Source: Arthrobotrys musiformis
Taxonomy: Eukaryota; Ascomycota; Orbiliomycetes; Orbiliales; Orbiliaceae
DNA length: 64,000 nt
Assembly: GCA_036971715.1 (NCBI GenBank)
Contig: JAVHJL010000010.1
Span: forward strand, 434,001 to 498,000
Direction of reading: 5' to 3'
Part shown: positions 22,285-33,539 of the stretch, piece by piece
How the letters are laid out: the number at the start of each line of letters is the position of its first letter
How positions within the stretch are numbered: position 1 is the stretch's first letter
Program-made: the position numbers and the translations under genes
The notes under the pieces: model-generated
Told to the model about the DNA's origin: nothing
What the model saw: only the letters and a program-made list of their open reading frames with translations
Database searches by the model: none

Positions 22285-22315
22285 GGTCACTCTTTGTGCG
22301 GTCTGGGTACGAGAC
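22285..22315 (+). repeat. 31-base direct repeat, copy 2
   Basis: Second copy, 318 bases downstream of the first. Here the end can fold as GGTCT-loop-AGACC (five-base stem, seven-base loop GGGTACG). Copy 1 pairs one base less. Confidence 0.85.
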
Positions 22316-24683
22316 CAGCTCCACCCAAACCTAAATTTCACAATCGATATCCAGGCCAGATCTAGATCTCAGCTCAACCACGCTAATCGGTGTCCTCCTC
22401 TATTCGAAGATACCCATCTGTAGATCCTAATGCAGGTTTAGGGTGAGGCCACGAGACTTTAATCTTTTAGGCATTCGCATTGCAAACATTGAAGACATGT
22501 CTCCCCTCCATCATGGCGTGTATCATGTAGCATACATGGTATACTAGCATGGAGGCAGGCCAGCCACCTTCGAGGAATAGTAAACCCGCCTCGAACGTTG
22601 CAAGACTTCGAGTTTAGTTAGCTGCTGAAGAAATTGTCCATCGGCAATGTACGGCGCCGATGGCACCACCGACGTCAATGTGGAAATGTTTCCTCGCTTC
22701 GAGCTCTTCGCGCTCTCTTTTTTTTCCCCCTCATCCACGATCGATCATATCATATCAAAATATCCGTCTGGTGCGAATTAATTGGATTTGCTGGATTTGA
22801 TTTGACTCTAATTTCCAATATGCCTGCTTTATATTAGTGGTGTTCAAAATTGGAAGCGCATTCGTAATAGTGAGGTTATCCTCCGTTTCTTGTGGAAGAA
22901 ACATGCATATTGTAAGTTTATAAGTCTGATAGTTGACGCCCAGGAACCGTTCACGAGCTCGAGAAAAGAAGAAAAAAAAGGCGAGAGGATCTTAAGGGAA
23001 CATACTAACTGTACCCTCAAAGCCTTGGCTTTCCATGGCCATGGCTGCAAATTCGGATTCCATCTTAACCTGTGATCCCGGGCGGCTACTTCGGTCTCTC
23101 TGCTTGTGCATTGCAGCGGCATCAAGTTCTAGCCATGGTCCACTCTGTAACAGTTGGGCTCTTATCGGCTCCCCTCCTCGATGCAATGCGGAATAGCAAT
23201 TTGGTTATCAATAGATATTATGCGATAGGGCAATGCTATTGAACAAGAAGCAATGCTGTCGATGGTGCCTTTGCATATCTTTTGCCATGCATCCGAGACC
23301 CAAAGTGGACGACAAGAACAACTACTTCGGAACCGATTTCCAACCTCATCACAACGCCCCGCACCTAGTGCAGCCAACGGACGACGCCACTGTTAACCAA
23401 CTTCCCCCCCAAGTCTAACGGCCTCAATAAGCAATACCCAGCTTCAAACATGTATGTAAGTACTAAGAAATAAGTACGAAGTACGGAGTATGTATGTGGT
23501 TATGGTGGTAGTAGCTTAAGACCTACATACCTGTACAGCTGTGCAGCTATGCGTGCAAACATGTGCATGGACGAACGACGGGACGTGGTTCATGTTAGTG
23601 TCTTTGACCTGTCCTTGACCCGTTCTTGTCCTGCAAGACTTACATCGAGGGCAAACCTAGCCGCAAAATACCACCTCGACCCGATTGAATTAGTTAACAG
23701 GAATCTGGTTTCGACATGTACGAGCTCGCCTATGAGGCTCCATCTATGGCCGAAAGGTACGTATGCCTCGAGGCTTTTAGGATTTCTTCTTCCTTTCTTT
23801 CGGCTTCTGAAGCAAAGTTATTCGTTTTTTTCGCGGTGCAACTAACATAGCCAGAACCCATGTTACGAATCTAAATCCAGGTTCTAACGTTAGAGTTTCG
23901 AAATGGCCCGGAAAAGATATCATCAAAGCTTTCGCTCGCTTGTCAAGTTAAAATCTGAGATTAATTTCCGACGAGATCGCAACTTAAGTCCAGAATCTAT
24001 CCCGTCTGACCCGTCTGGTAATCCCCAGGTCGAGAAAAGCAAGATTTCCAACATCAGCCCCCAGGTGAAGAGGATTCTGTGCTAAAATCTCCAAATGATC
24101 CAACCGTGGGAAAACAATTTGCGGCCTTAGTCCAGGCGGCAAACCGCCAATGCAACAGAAATTTCGAAAGGCTTATAATTCTTTAGTCAACGAGAAATGC
24201 AAAAGCCATGCATATCAACTTGGGCACGAACTTTTGGCCCTAGCTCGGCCTCCGCTCCAGCTCGCATGCATCCTTCTCGACCTGGAATTGTGTCTGCCCA
24301 AGAAGGGAAAAATATGGGCCCTCAGCTAGTCCCGCACATCGTAAGGTCCCCAAGGTGTTGCCTCCGATTCCTTCGGAGTGAAAAAAAGATGGCGTGGGCC
24401 GTGGAGCGGAGTAGCCTGTAGGTAAATCGATGTTGGAGCAAGCTTGCAGATTTGGGTGTGTATCTTCTCGACATACTTAAGAGGACACATGTTCTGCACC
24501 ACCAACGTTCACAATATGTGACTTCCTTCTATTTTACCAGAGATTTCCTTGCGGCACGGATAGTATATTTTTTTCCCCTATCATTCGAATTCATTCTGGT
24601 TGAATGTTCAGATCGATGGCCATATTCCGTCTGCGCTCGTGATTTGTGCTGTGTAGTCCACGCGAAGCCAAGGTGCAGCTGGG

Positions 24684-26738
24684 ATGGCGAGTCAGGATAC
24701 CAGCGCTGGCGAGCTCGAGGCTGGGCCTTCGACACCCCGATATCAACTAGCAAGGAACACCCGAGGCCGACTGTCGCTCGTTAGCGATATAGAAAATATT
24801 AGTGGCGACGAATACTATCCCCGCGATGATAATTTGTCACCGACTAATTCGTTATTTACTGCTGCTCTCGCCGACGACTCAATTCGAGCAGGTTTACAAT
24901 ATCCAACAGTTATAAGCCCAACCACATCCAATTTGCAAAGCCAACCACCAACGAGTCCACCGCCACCAACCCCGTTTCCAACTTCTGGAGGGCTACCTGT
25001 CCCTTCTACAGAGTCTTATGGACCATCTGTGCCCTCTGTCTATGGGCCCTCCATACCTTCGACATATGGCCCGCCCTCAACATATGGGCTCCCTGTGCCT
25101 CAAATTTATGGGACACCGGGATCATCCCCATACCATTCGGGACTAGGAGTCCCCATGCCGCATGATGCTCGAATGTCCATAGTATCCGATCAATCAATCC
25201 CGGACCTTGGCTACCACGACGACCTCACTGAAAGCAATGAAACGGACAAATCAAAGACATTAACCGCCGGCAGCCACAATAGCCAACAGGCGGGCCATAC
25301 TGAACGATCTGATTCCATACATACACAATCAAGCATTGGAGCTCTTGGTTCTAAAGACCCATATGGCACACCGGTTGTTGGGACGGAAAGCATTCGGGAC
25401 AGCCTGGCACCTCCGCCTCCATTTCTACCCCCAAAGATTCCCTTGAGGGGTCAGGATTTAGGTCTCGAAGTTAGAACACGCCAGGGATCCGATCAAATAA
25501 TAAATTCAGCTCCAGTCACCGCGAGGGCTTCTCAACCCCCTCCAGTTATAAGGACAAGACAGGAATCGAACCAAACGGCGTCGAGCTTTGCGATGTTTAC
25601 CCCAATAAGTCCTATACAGAGACAGGTGCGCTTTTCGAATGCGGATATGAAAACAGTGGTTCCTGGAGAGGGGAGTGTGCCTCCGTTGCCTATTCCTCCT
25701 CACGTTATCGAAATGCTACGGAATACACAGCCAAAGCCACGAGCGCCTCATTATTTCCACGGACCTCCTCCTCCCCACGGAGCGGAAAACCCGCCTCCAG
25801 GATACGTCACGACAAGGGAAGTCGTGCTATCGCCAACACTTACACCGACGCTGACACCGGATGGACGAACAAAATCTTGGAGTGAGAAAGTAGGATTCTT
25901 TGATCCAACAGACAAGGACCCTTCGAAGCCATGGTGGAGAAGACGGAAGGGATATTGCTTCTGGATAATCATTGGGCTTGCTGGATTAGCAATCGTAGTT
26001 GGTACGATTGTCGGGATCGTAATTGGGAGGGAAATGGGCCAGCGAAGGGGTCGCAGCGGATGGTGGGCTGCAAGAAATGCAACAGAAATGCCACCTCCAG
26101 GGGGCTTTCTGGGGACTTGGGCATATACGACGACACTTATGAACGAAACTACGGGATGTGCGCCAACTGCTGATGGACAAGAGACTGATCTCTGGCGCTG
26201 CCCTCCTTACGAAACACCTCCTTCGGCGAGTAAAGCTGTTTGGAGTTTCTTCATATCGAGAAGAAATACCACCAACGCAACGACAGTAGACAATGAGAGT
26301 CCGCTGTATATTTCTAGCGGCGGGAATCCATTTGCCTATGTGTTTCCATCACAGCACCTATATTTAATGCGGTATCCAAATACCAACACTTCATTTTACC
26401 AGTTCTCACTGAACTACACACGGACGAGTAGCGTCTTCGTGGACGGCCGGGAAGCCACATGCGAGTTCCCGAATAGCGTATTGACGGCACAGATGTTTGT
26501 CAATAATACCGAATTTCGCTGGAAGAAGGGCGATGCTACAGGGAACGTTTATCGTGGGGAGTGGCCGGGTAACGTTTATATCACGGAGGAAAAGTTTGGA
26601 GGTGGAAAACAGGTGGTCTGTCGAGATAAAGAGACACTAGACGTGCTTGCTCTTAACGATGTTACTGCAAAGAATGGTTTGGGAGATTGCTTGTGCGATT
26701 ATCAAAAACTAGGACCGGTACCTGACGAGGAGAGTTAG
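24684..26738 (+). CDS. Single-pass membrane protein, unknown function
   Basis: An intronless frame of 684 residues. The first 420 residues are a polar, disordered Ser/Pro/Thr-rich cytoplasmic-type region with imperfect Tyr-Gly-Pro-Ser repeats near residues 110-150. A basic stop (WWRRRKGYCFW) leads into one hydrophobic helix at about residues 424-446 (IIIGLAGLAIVVGTIVGIVIG). The 230-residue domain after it holds several N-glycosylation sequons (NTTNAT, NTNTS, NYT, NNT) and scattered cysteines, so it is probably lumenal or extracellular. There is no N-terminal signal peptide, so the helix would act as a signal anchor (type II topology). The lumenal part starts GGFLGTWAYTTTL and ends with CLCDYQKLG. 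It resembles conserved hypothetical proteins of filamentous ascomycetes; I do not know a function. Confidence 0.85.
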   Translation: MASQDTSAGELEAGPSTPRYQLARNTRGRLSLVSDIENISGDEYYPRDDNLSPTNSLFTAALADDSIRAGLQYPTVISPTTSNLQSQPPTSPPPPTPFPTSGGLPVPSTESYGPSVPSVYGPSIPSTYGPPSTYGLPVPQIYGTPGSSPYHSGLGVPMPHDARMSIVSDQSIPDLGYHDDLTESNETDKSKTLTAGSHNSQQAGHTERSDSIHTQSSIGALGSKDPYGTPVVGTESIRDSLAPPPPFLPPKIPLRGQDLGLEVRTRQGSDQIINSAPVTARASQPPPVIRTRQESNQTASSFAMFTPISPIQRQVRFSNADMKTVVPGEGSVPPLPIPPHVIEMLRNTQPKPRAPHYFHGPPPPHGAENPPPGYVTTREVVLSPTLTPTLTPDGRTKSWSEKVGFFDPTDKDPSKPWWRRRKGYCFWIIIGLAGLAIVVGTIVGIVIGREMGQRRGRSGWWAARNATEMPPPGGFLGTWAYTTTLMNETTGCAPTADGQETDLWRCPPYETPPSASKAVWSFFISRRNTTNATTVDNESPLYISSGGNPFAYVFPSQHLYLMRYPNTNTSFYQFSLNYTRTSSVFVDGREATCEFPNSVLTAQMFVNNTEFRWKKGDATGNVYRGEWPGNVYITEEKFGGGKQVVCRDKETLDVLALNDVTAKNGLGDCLCDYQKLGPVPDEES

Positions 26739-28032
26739 TATGGACCTCCGAGATCCCCTCTTTTATTTCAGTTTTTTTTTGTCCTTCCTTTTCCTTTGTA
26801 TTTTTGGATGGAGTGCCGGAGTATCTCTCTTTCCTATTCTTAAGGGCGTATTCGCATTGGTCTGGCGCATTCATGACACTATTCGAGTTACCACTGAGTT
26901 ATTCTGGAATTTTCTTTTAAAAAGCGGTGTGTGAGGCTGGCGATAATATTGGAGAAGCCACGCCCGTAGATACCCATTATTGTATATAGCTTGAAGTTTG
27001 GAGCTGGTCCACTCCTGCCTACGAAATTATATCAGGACCGAGTATGCTATGTTACCCAGATAGGATATTCTTACCCTTCTAATATTTTTATACGTACTTA
27101 TATACCCGAATTGCCCATGCATGCTCTTAAACAAATATCAATGAGCTGCGAGGCTAAGAGCTAATTTATATATACTTCCCTCGTTCGACGTCAACGAAAC
27201 AGCATAGGGAACTGAAGTGTCAGATTTGAAGCTTTGTGCGACGTCGTAGGTATGCATCCTGCATCATGACAGATTATATCTTCCCAGCCACAGAGGGAAT
27301 ACGGGTGGTTGGCCAAACGTCAATGTTACACCCAACGACACACTGGAGTTTTGGATAACGACATCCCTCCTACATGCGCCTGAGCACACCGGCTCACCGA
27401 AATCTAATCTAGATTAGCTGAATTATGTAAGGATACCGTCCCACTCTGTCACCACCTCTTGCTCGCCGCACTTGGCCAATCTTGGTCGGGTCCCGCGAGA
27501 CCAGTCGGGTCCAACTTTACCAAATCTCACAATCTCTCAACTGCCGCTGCAAGGTCCCCAGACTCTATTTTCGACTGAGTGGTGCATACAAATTGTCCCG
27601 TTGACTGGTCCAAGCGGCCAAGATCATGCATTGCAAGAAATTTGGGCTGCCGAACTAGGATTACAGAGCGAAAACCCCATGTTCGCTCCGTCCCCTGTTC
27701 GCGCACTCTCGTTTATCCCAGATGAAAAACGGGACGTTGGCGTTTTTCAACCGCAAAACATGATATCGTCGACAATGGCAATTGCCAGGGGGGAGGGTTC
27801 ATACTTAAGGGGCCTTCCGTCCTATTTCTCAATTTCCATCATGTAACCGCGATCCTGGCTTCTCCAGAGCCTCTAAGATCGGCTTGCGGCACGATCAGTA
27901 ATCAATAACCCGAGCGCGACTGAACACTGCACAGGTTCAAAAGTTTCCTGACATCTCTTCAGGAAACAAATTTGTTTCACTCTCTCACGGAATTCGGAAT
28001 AGACGTCATTGGGCGTCCGAAGCGAAATAAAT
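26739..28032. other. Intergenic region before the kelch-like gene
   Basis: The left part is T-rich 3' UTR-like sequence. A 124-codon frame at 27472-27846 opens with a non-ATG codon and shows no motif. A missing 5' exon of the kelch-like gene may lie here, but no signal-peptide-like exon was found. Confidence 0.45.
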
Positions 28033-30183
28033 ATGGCTGGGCCCCAGGATTATTTCGGACTCAAGTTCATTCGAAATCACCAGACCGCATACATTGGTAC
28101 ATATAAGTCTTCGATAACCGATATGTTTCTTCTACCGGAGATAGAGAATCGCGGGACAGCGAAATTAACCCTCAGACGAATATCTGCTTGATAGGCACAA
28201 CACTATGGATAGATGGCGGCGAGGTTCTCCCCGTTCCACTTGCGAACTTTTCCAATTCCACAATAGACCAATATTATGGGCCGAGTAAGTTACGCTTCAT
28301 TATGCTTGGAGATTTTTTATATATAATTATGGTTTTTCCATATCTCCAGCCCCTTATATTTTCATTCCTAATCGTTGCAAATAGATCCATACATGTATAG
28401 CCTCGACCTCAGTGAAACCATCGTCACTGGGGGGAATACATCAAACAACAGACTCGACCAACTATGGGACAGCGGCCGTCTAAAACTCATCGAGAAGCCT
28501 GCTAGCGCGGGAACCTCCGCTGGAGGCACTTTGTTCAATTATAAATGGGCAGACCCTCGGGGCGGCAGGTCGCAATTTGTACAGTTTGGAGGACAAACCA
28601 GCGATGGGATCGACCCAGAGGATCCGTTGTATGAATACAATACCCAGGGCGCGGAATTCGACGAATTTACGATTAGGCCTATAACCGAGGATATAATAGA
28701 AGGCGGATATTTAAACCCACATAACGGAGCAGCGGCACAGTCTCTCGACGGGTTCGGATATTACCTTGGGGGCATGGATAATAACGGAAAATATCTGAAG
28801 CAACTTGTGAAGTTGAACCTGAGTAGTGGAGAAATCACTGTCGAGGACACCGGGGATATGCCAGCTCTAGTTGGGTCGCAGATGTCGTGGTATCCGGTCG
28901 GAAAGAAAGGTATACTTGTGTCGATTGGCGGTGAGATGGTAGACTCTAGTGGGAGGATACGATCAGTATGTTTCTTTCCTTCTGAATGTGAATTACGGTC
29001 TTTGCGAGATCGCCTTGCTGACGAATAGGGATGATAGATACCAATGGAGAAAATATGGGTCTATGATGTTCTCTCTGCCAAATGGTTCTCGCAAATTGCA
29101 ACACCAGCCGATGATGTCCAGGGTCTCCCTATCGAACGAAAGGATTTCTGTGCAGTTTCGCCTTATTATACGGCGGCTGCAGATTCCTACGAAATCATAT
29201 TGCACGGTGGCCATCGGACAATCTCTAACGACTTCTATAAACTGGATGATGTGTGGGCCCTCACAGTACCAACTTTCCAGTGGGTCCAGTATTATTTCGG
29301 ACTTACAGGGGATCGAACCACCCATGGAGGCTGTGAGTTACATTCCACCCAATATCTACGTCATATTGATCCCTAACTCATGGTGTGACCCTAGATAATG
29401 TTTCTTGTTCATGCCCAAACGATCGTTACTTCATGGTCGTCGGTACCTACGGTTTTGGCACGGAATACGCAAATTATCCGTTCGCTTGGTATGATCTGAC
29501 GAATCTTGGTTGGACCAATTTCGAGGCAAATTTACAAGGATACCAAAGGCCGCAGATTGTCAGAACAGCTGTAGGCAGAAGGTAAAACTCTACCATTCCC
29601 TCGAAGTTAGGATCAGTAAAATATCTAATGTGATATATATGCATATAGACGGCAACCGGACACTTGGGATGATACTGCTCTCGCAGATGTATTCGCACAG
29701 GCTTACACCCGTAGCTATGTCGCTCCGACTACAACTGATGGGCCTACAGCTACTGGCACTGGTACTTCTGTGCCTACAGGGACCGGCACTGGTAGCTCAA
29801 CACCCAATAATTCTAATGACGACGGCGGCTCGGCCCCCAAGAAGAACACGGCTGCTATAGCTGCCGGTGCATCCGTCGGTAGCATTGTACTAATTGCCGC
29901 CATCGTATTCGCCTTCTTTTTCATACGTCGAAAGAGGAAGCGAAATCTACCGCCCGTGCCTGTGCTTAATCCTGCATATGACAATGGACCGCATGGCGGA
30001 TACGGCGGACCGTTACCAGAATTACAATCGTCACATGTTACAACACCGCTCGCTGAATTACCGCCTAATCGACAGTTTGCGGAGCTTGACAGCGCTTACG
30101 ACCCTCTCAAGCCAAGCTTAGTGCCGGAGACCCCGAGACCGGTCGATATAATGCAGCTTCCTGCAGTGCCAAAAGAAAAGTGA
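28033..30183 (+). CDS. Kelch-like repeat protein with C-terminal membrane helix
   Basis: A 583-residue protein of a fungal family with a kelch/galactose-oxidase-like beta-propeller outside the cell, one helix and a short cytoplasmic tail. Exons: 28033-28096, 28195-28284, 28385-28965, 29038-29332, 29395-29581 and 29649-30183; the frame closes over all six. Repeat-like blocks include HQTAYIGTTLWIDGGEV, QSLDGFGYYLGGMDN, VSIGGEM, IPMEKIWVYD and YEIILHGGH, ending DVWALTVPTFQWV. A Thr/Gly-rich linker precedes the helix at about residues 475-498 (GSIVLIAAIVFAFFFIRRKRKR). Homologous proteins are known mainly as conserved hypotheticals. The start is the weakest part: no signal peptide precedes the first repeat, so an upstream exon may be missed or the 5' end lost. 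Confidence 0.78.
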
Positions 30184-32469
30184 ACTGGAATGATAGATGG
30201 TGTGTATATAGACGGGGAGGCTTATATTTGACTAATTTAATTATAACATTAATTAATAAGAGGACTAGTTTTTTTGAATACAGCTAGTTGGGAGTGAGAG
30301 TTCGGAGTATGTCTTGCCTTTGTTTCTGAGCCTTATAGTACGGCTTTGGAATTTTCTATTATTCGAATTTAGTCATAGTCATATATACTTCTTGGACCAT
30401 CCAAGTAATTTCAGGCATTCTGTTATCTAATTAAGAGATATATATATGATAAATGCATTTACGTAACTATCGGTATCCAGAGGGAACTTCTATTCTTGGT
30501 TTCTTTGATTACCCTTTTCAATCGATTTCGTGGTTCAATATTGCAGTCGCAGCCTCGAGCCAATTGAATCAATCGTTTCGAACGTTTCGCAGAGGAATTA
30601 CTTGAGATTTAATAACTAAATTCAACCCATTGACGGGGGCAAAATATCCTAGTGCTACGTTTGTGCATGATATGGGGGCCTGGGGTATGTTACGATATAT
30701 TGGGAATCGATATACATGAGTTCCATAAACCCTTGGTCACACCTTTCTAGTGTGTATCATACACGGGCGTAGTCTCGAGATCTCGAGGCCATTGAAAATT
30801 AGTAGGCACAACTACAACGAAAACAACGCATTCCCAATCACATAAATTCAAGATACCAGTATTAGCTACCAGTAAGTGCAGTATACGATCTAAGTAAATC
30901 CCCATCGAGATCTTAATTCAAACCAAGTTCTAATCTCATAACATCGCTCGAGTTGAATAGAGTATATGTTTATTGGCTGACAATGGTAACACATCGCGAC
31001 TTATCACAGGAGCAATCACGATCGATACCGCCGCAAAACGAAATGTTTAAATATATTTGACATCATGACCCTTTCTTATTCTTGGTTTGATTGCTTGGGT
31101 TGCAGTCTGGGGCTAGGCGGCCACGGGACTCTAGATATACGGTGAGGTGGATGTGTGGGATTGAGAGGGTCATAGGACCTTTGCCAGACATGGCAAGGGA
31201 AACAGACATCAGGAAGATTTCGGATGGCCACAACGTTCCGACATCCACATACTACCTCTCCCCCGTATGCACGTACTTCGTGGGCTACATCGCTCGCTTC
31301 CACCCAAGAAACACAGCCGTCGGAGTCTCTGACCTTAAATTGAGGAGTTGCCCAGCCGCAACTAAATAGAAGATGGATTACACACATGGTTTAACGATTT
31401 TTTGATATTATCTTTTGGGTGAAGGGATAGGTTGTTAATTTTAGGTTTAGGGTCGATCCTGGGTGCTTTTTTGCCTCTGGTTTGGTTTCCTAGGTTTTGT
31501 TGGTAGTGTAATGTTTTTATTATGTCAAGCTTTCTGTACAGGTGTTGGTAGAATACTTCGTTATATATATACTCACGTAACCACTCGTGTTCGCGGTCTG
31601 CACACTTACAGGTACTTGAGTATTATGTACCTCACTGTTGCAATGTTGGAGTGTTCGAAGGTTCTAGTCTGAATGTCTCATGTTTTCGTAGATACATTTG
31701 TATCGTAAGCTCGTGTAGAATACAGGTAAACTCGAGTCGTTAGTGCGCAGGGGGTAGCTCGTGAATGCATTAATGATCGATCACAAAATAAATCGGATGC
31801 AGGGAATAAAGGACCAAGGAAATTCGTACTTGAGGTCGTCATCGTGAGAACAGCAACAAAATTTAGAAAGTAGGAACTCGCTCGGAAAGAGAAAACCAGT
31901 GCTCGGGGGTGTTTGAGAATTAGCAGTGTGAACTTGGGGGTGTTAAAAATGGGGAGCAAACATGGGGAGTATTGCACTAGTCCAAGGAAAAGGTTTTTTT
32001 TTCTTTCGAGGTATTAGTTTGAGTTTTCTGTCTCTAAGTTGTTAGCTTCCCTAGGATAGGGATCCCCTCCAAAGTATCCGCAGGTAGACAGATTACACAG
32101 CATGAAGCAGTGTCAGAAAAATCTTTTAAAGGAAAATCGTGAGTAATACACTTTTGGAGAAGAAAACAGGAAGTATCGCTTCACACGCTCGCTAGATATC
32201 GCAAGATAGATGGCCGAGATAGGATATTAAAAAACCAAAAAGGAACAAAAAGGGATAACTCGCTCGCTAGAATGAACAGTAAAATCGCTATGAACGGAAA
32301 AAGAGAGACTCATAAGCAGGGGGAGAGATAGCACCAAAACCGGGCTTTCAAACCATAGAGATGTACAGGGTTGCCAGGGAAGACTTTAATTGTGATGGTG
32401 GTGGTGCTAGTGGTAGGCTAGTGGGCCATAGATGATAACGATGTCTGGGCCTAAAAGTATCAAGTGTCT
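30184..32469. other. Intergenic region of 2.3 kb
   Basis: It lies between the 3' ends of the kelch-like gene and the F-box gene. A 103-codon minus-strand frame (31076-31387) and a companion frame were examined and could not be joined in phase. Nothing else was recognised. Confidence 0.5.
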
Positions 32470-33539
32470 TTAGGAAGAAATAGCATCCCTAGAGCTCTGG
32501 CGAAAGCTCTTTGGCCGGAAATTAAGGCCGCCATACTTGTTGTACCAGACGTACTCTAGGTCACCGATGAGGAATCGTTGGTAGCCGACGGCGCCCCAAG
32601 CTAGTCTGCGGGATACTTTTGCAGGATTTGCTTCGGAGGACGCTAACTTGAAGAGCTCCAAGACAGCGTCGGGTCCTTTAGAGATATGGTATCCAATAAC
32701 GTCTATTTGGAGGCCATTAGCATGCTTTTCAGAGCGAAGAGGGTGCACATTTTGTTTGACTAACCAGAGAGGTATTCTTCGTCGTTGTCATTTCCGGGTT
32801 CGAAGAATTCCTGGTGGCGGCATCGTCGACAGACTTCAATCACCAGCCCCACGAGGAAAGAATACACCTTTCCGATCTCGCAGACATCTCGAGCAGAGTA
32901 CCTCGATAAGAACCTGACCTCCCAGTATTGTCTCTTGGCTTCCTCGGGATCGAACACACAGCGAGTGGCAAAACGGGGGACGCCAGCGGTAAAAGCCCAG
33001 ATCCGGTAAAGTGATTGTCGGAATGTGGCCTTCTCTGTAGCTGAGAGCTTGTATCCAGGCCCATGGAGACGTTGTTCAAAGAGCGTTTCAAGCTCTGCGG
33101 CAACCATATCGTTGAAAAGAAGCTTTTGGATCCGTTCCTCTAGGCCTTCTGGACCCTTATCTCGAACACGAAGGGACTTGTTATTCCCTTCTCGGTCTGA
33201 GAGAAGCGTCAATGGAGCTGTTGGGTCGTCTAATTCGTCCAATTCATTGGCGGGAGCAGCCAATGATGCCATAGACGCTGCGGCGAGAGCATCCTCCAGT
33301 GGAGTGAATTGGCGTTTGGCAATTGAAGTGTAGATATAGTCCTTATTGAGCATAAACACCTGCATAACCTTATTGTTATGGGATGAGACCTGGAGCAAAG
33401 TCCGGAGAGAGTGGAAAGAAGAGGCATTGGCCAGGATATCGAGAATGGTCTCGACTGGAAGGTTCGATATTGAATTAGCTTGGGCGGAACTCTGTTTCCG
33501 GTGGCCGACCCGGTGATTGATAACAGAGGCTGTGGACAT
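32470..33539 (-). CDS. F-box domain protein
   Basis: A 335-residue protein with exons 32765-33539 and 32470-32702; the 62-base intron has a GTTAGT donor and a GCTAAT branch-like site. Residues about 24-62 form an F-box (ISNLPVETILDILANASSFHSLRTLLQVSS...), the motif that binds Skp1 and brings substrates to SCF ubiquitin ligases. The rest is a helical region with a Leu-rich LEERIQKLLFNDMVAAELETLF segment and RIWAFTAGVPRFATRC, conserved in many fungal F-box proteins of unknown target. No WD40 or leucine-rich repeats are visible, so the substrate is unknown. Without splicing the frame ends five codons after the acidic NDNDEEYLS, so the intron adds the 77-residue C-terminal part. Confidence 0.85.

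Larger units (their letters stand above)
21865..24683. other. Gene-free stretch of 2.8 kb
   Basis: No supported gene; frames such as 23549-23845 and 22844-23125 lack motifs. It holds a 31-base direct repeat (21967-21997 and 22285-22315). The right end is the promoter of the single-pass protein gene at 24684. Confidence 0.5.

Noticed and set aside
27472..27846. 124-codon plus-strand frame before the kelch-like gene
   Set aside because: It opens with a non-ATG codon, has no family motif and no splice connection in phase to the next exon.
31063..31387. Two overlapping minus-strand frames that look like a small two-exon gene
   Set aside because: The only good acceptor needs a donor in phase 1, but the candidate donors are in phase 0; no conserved motif supports it.
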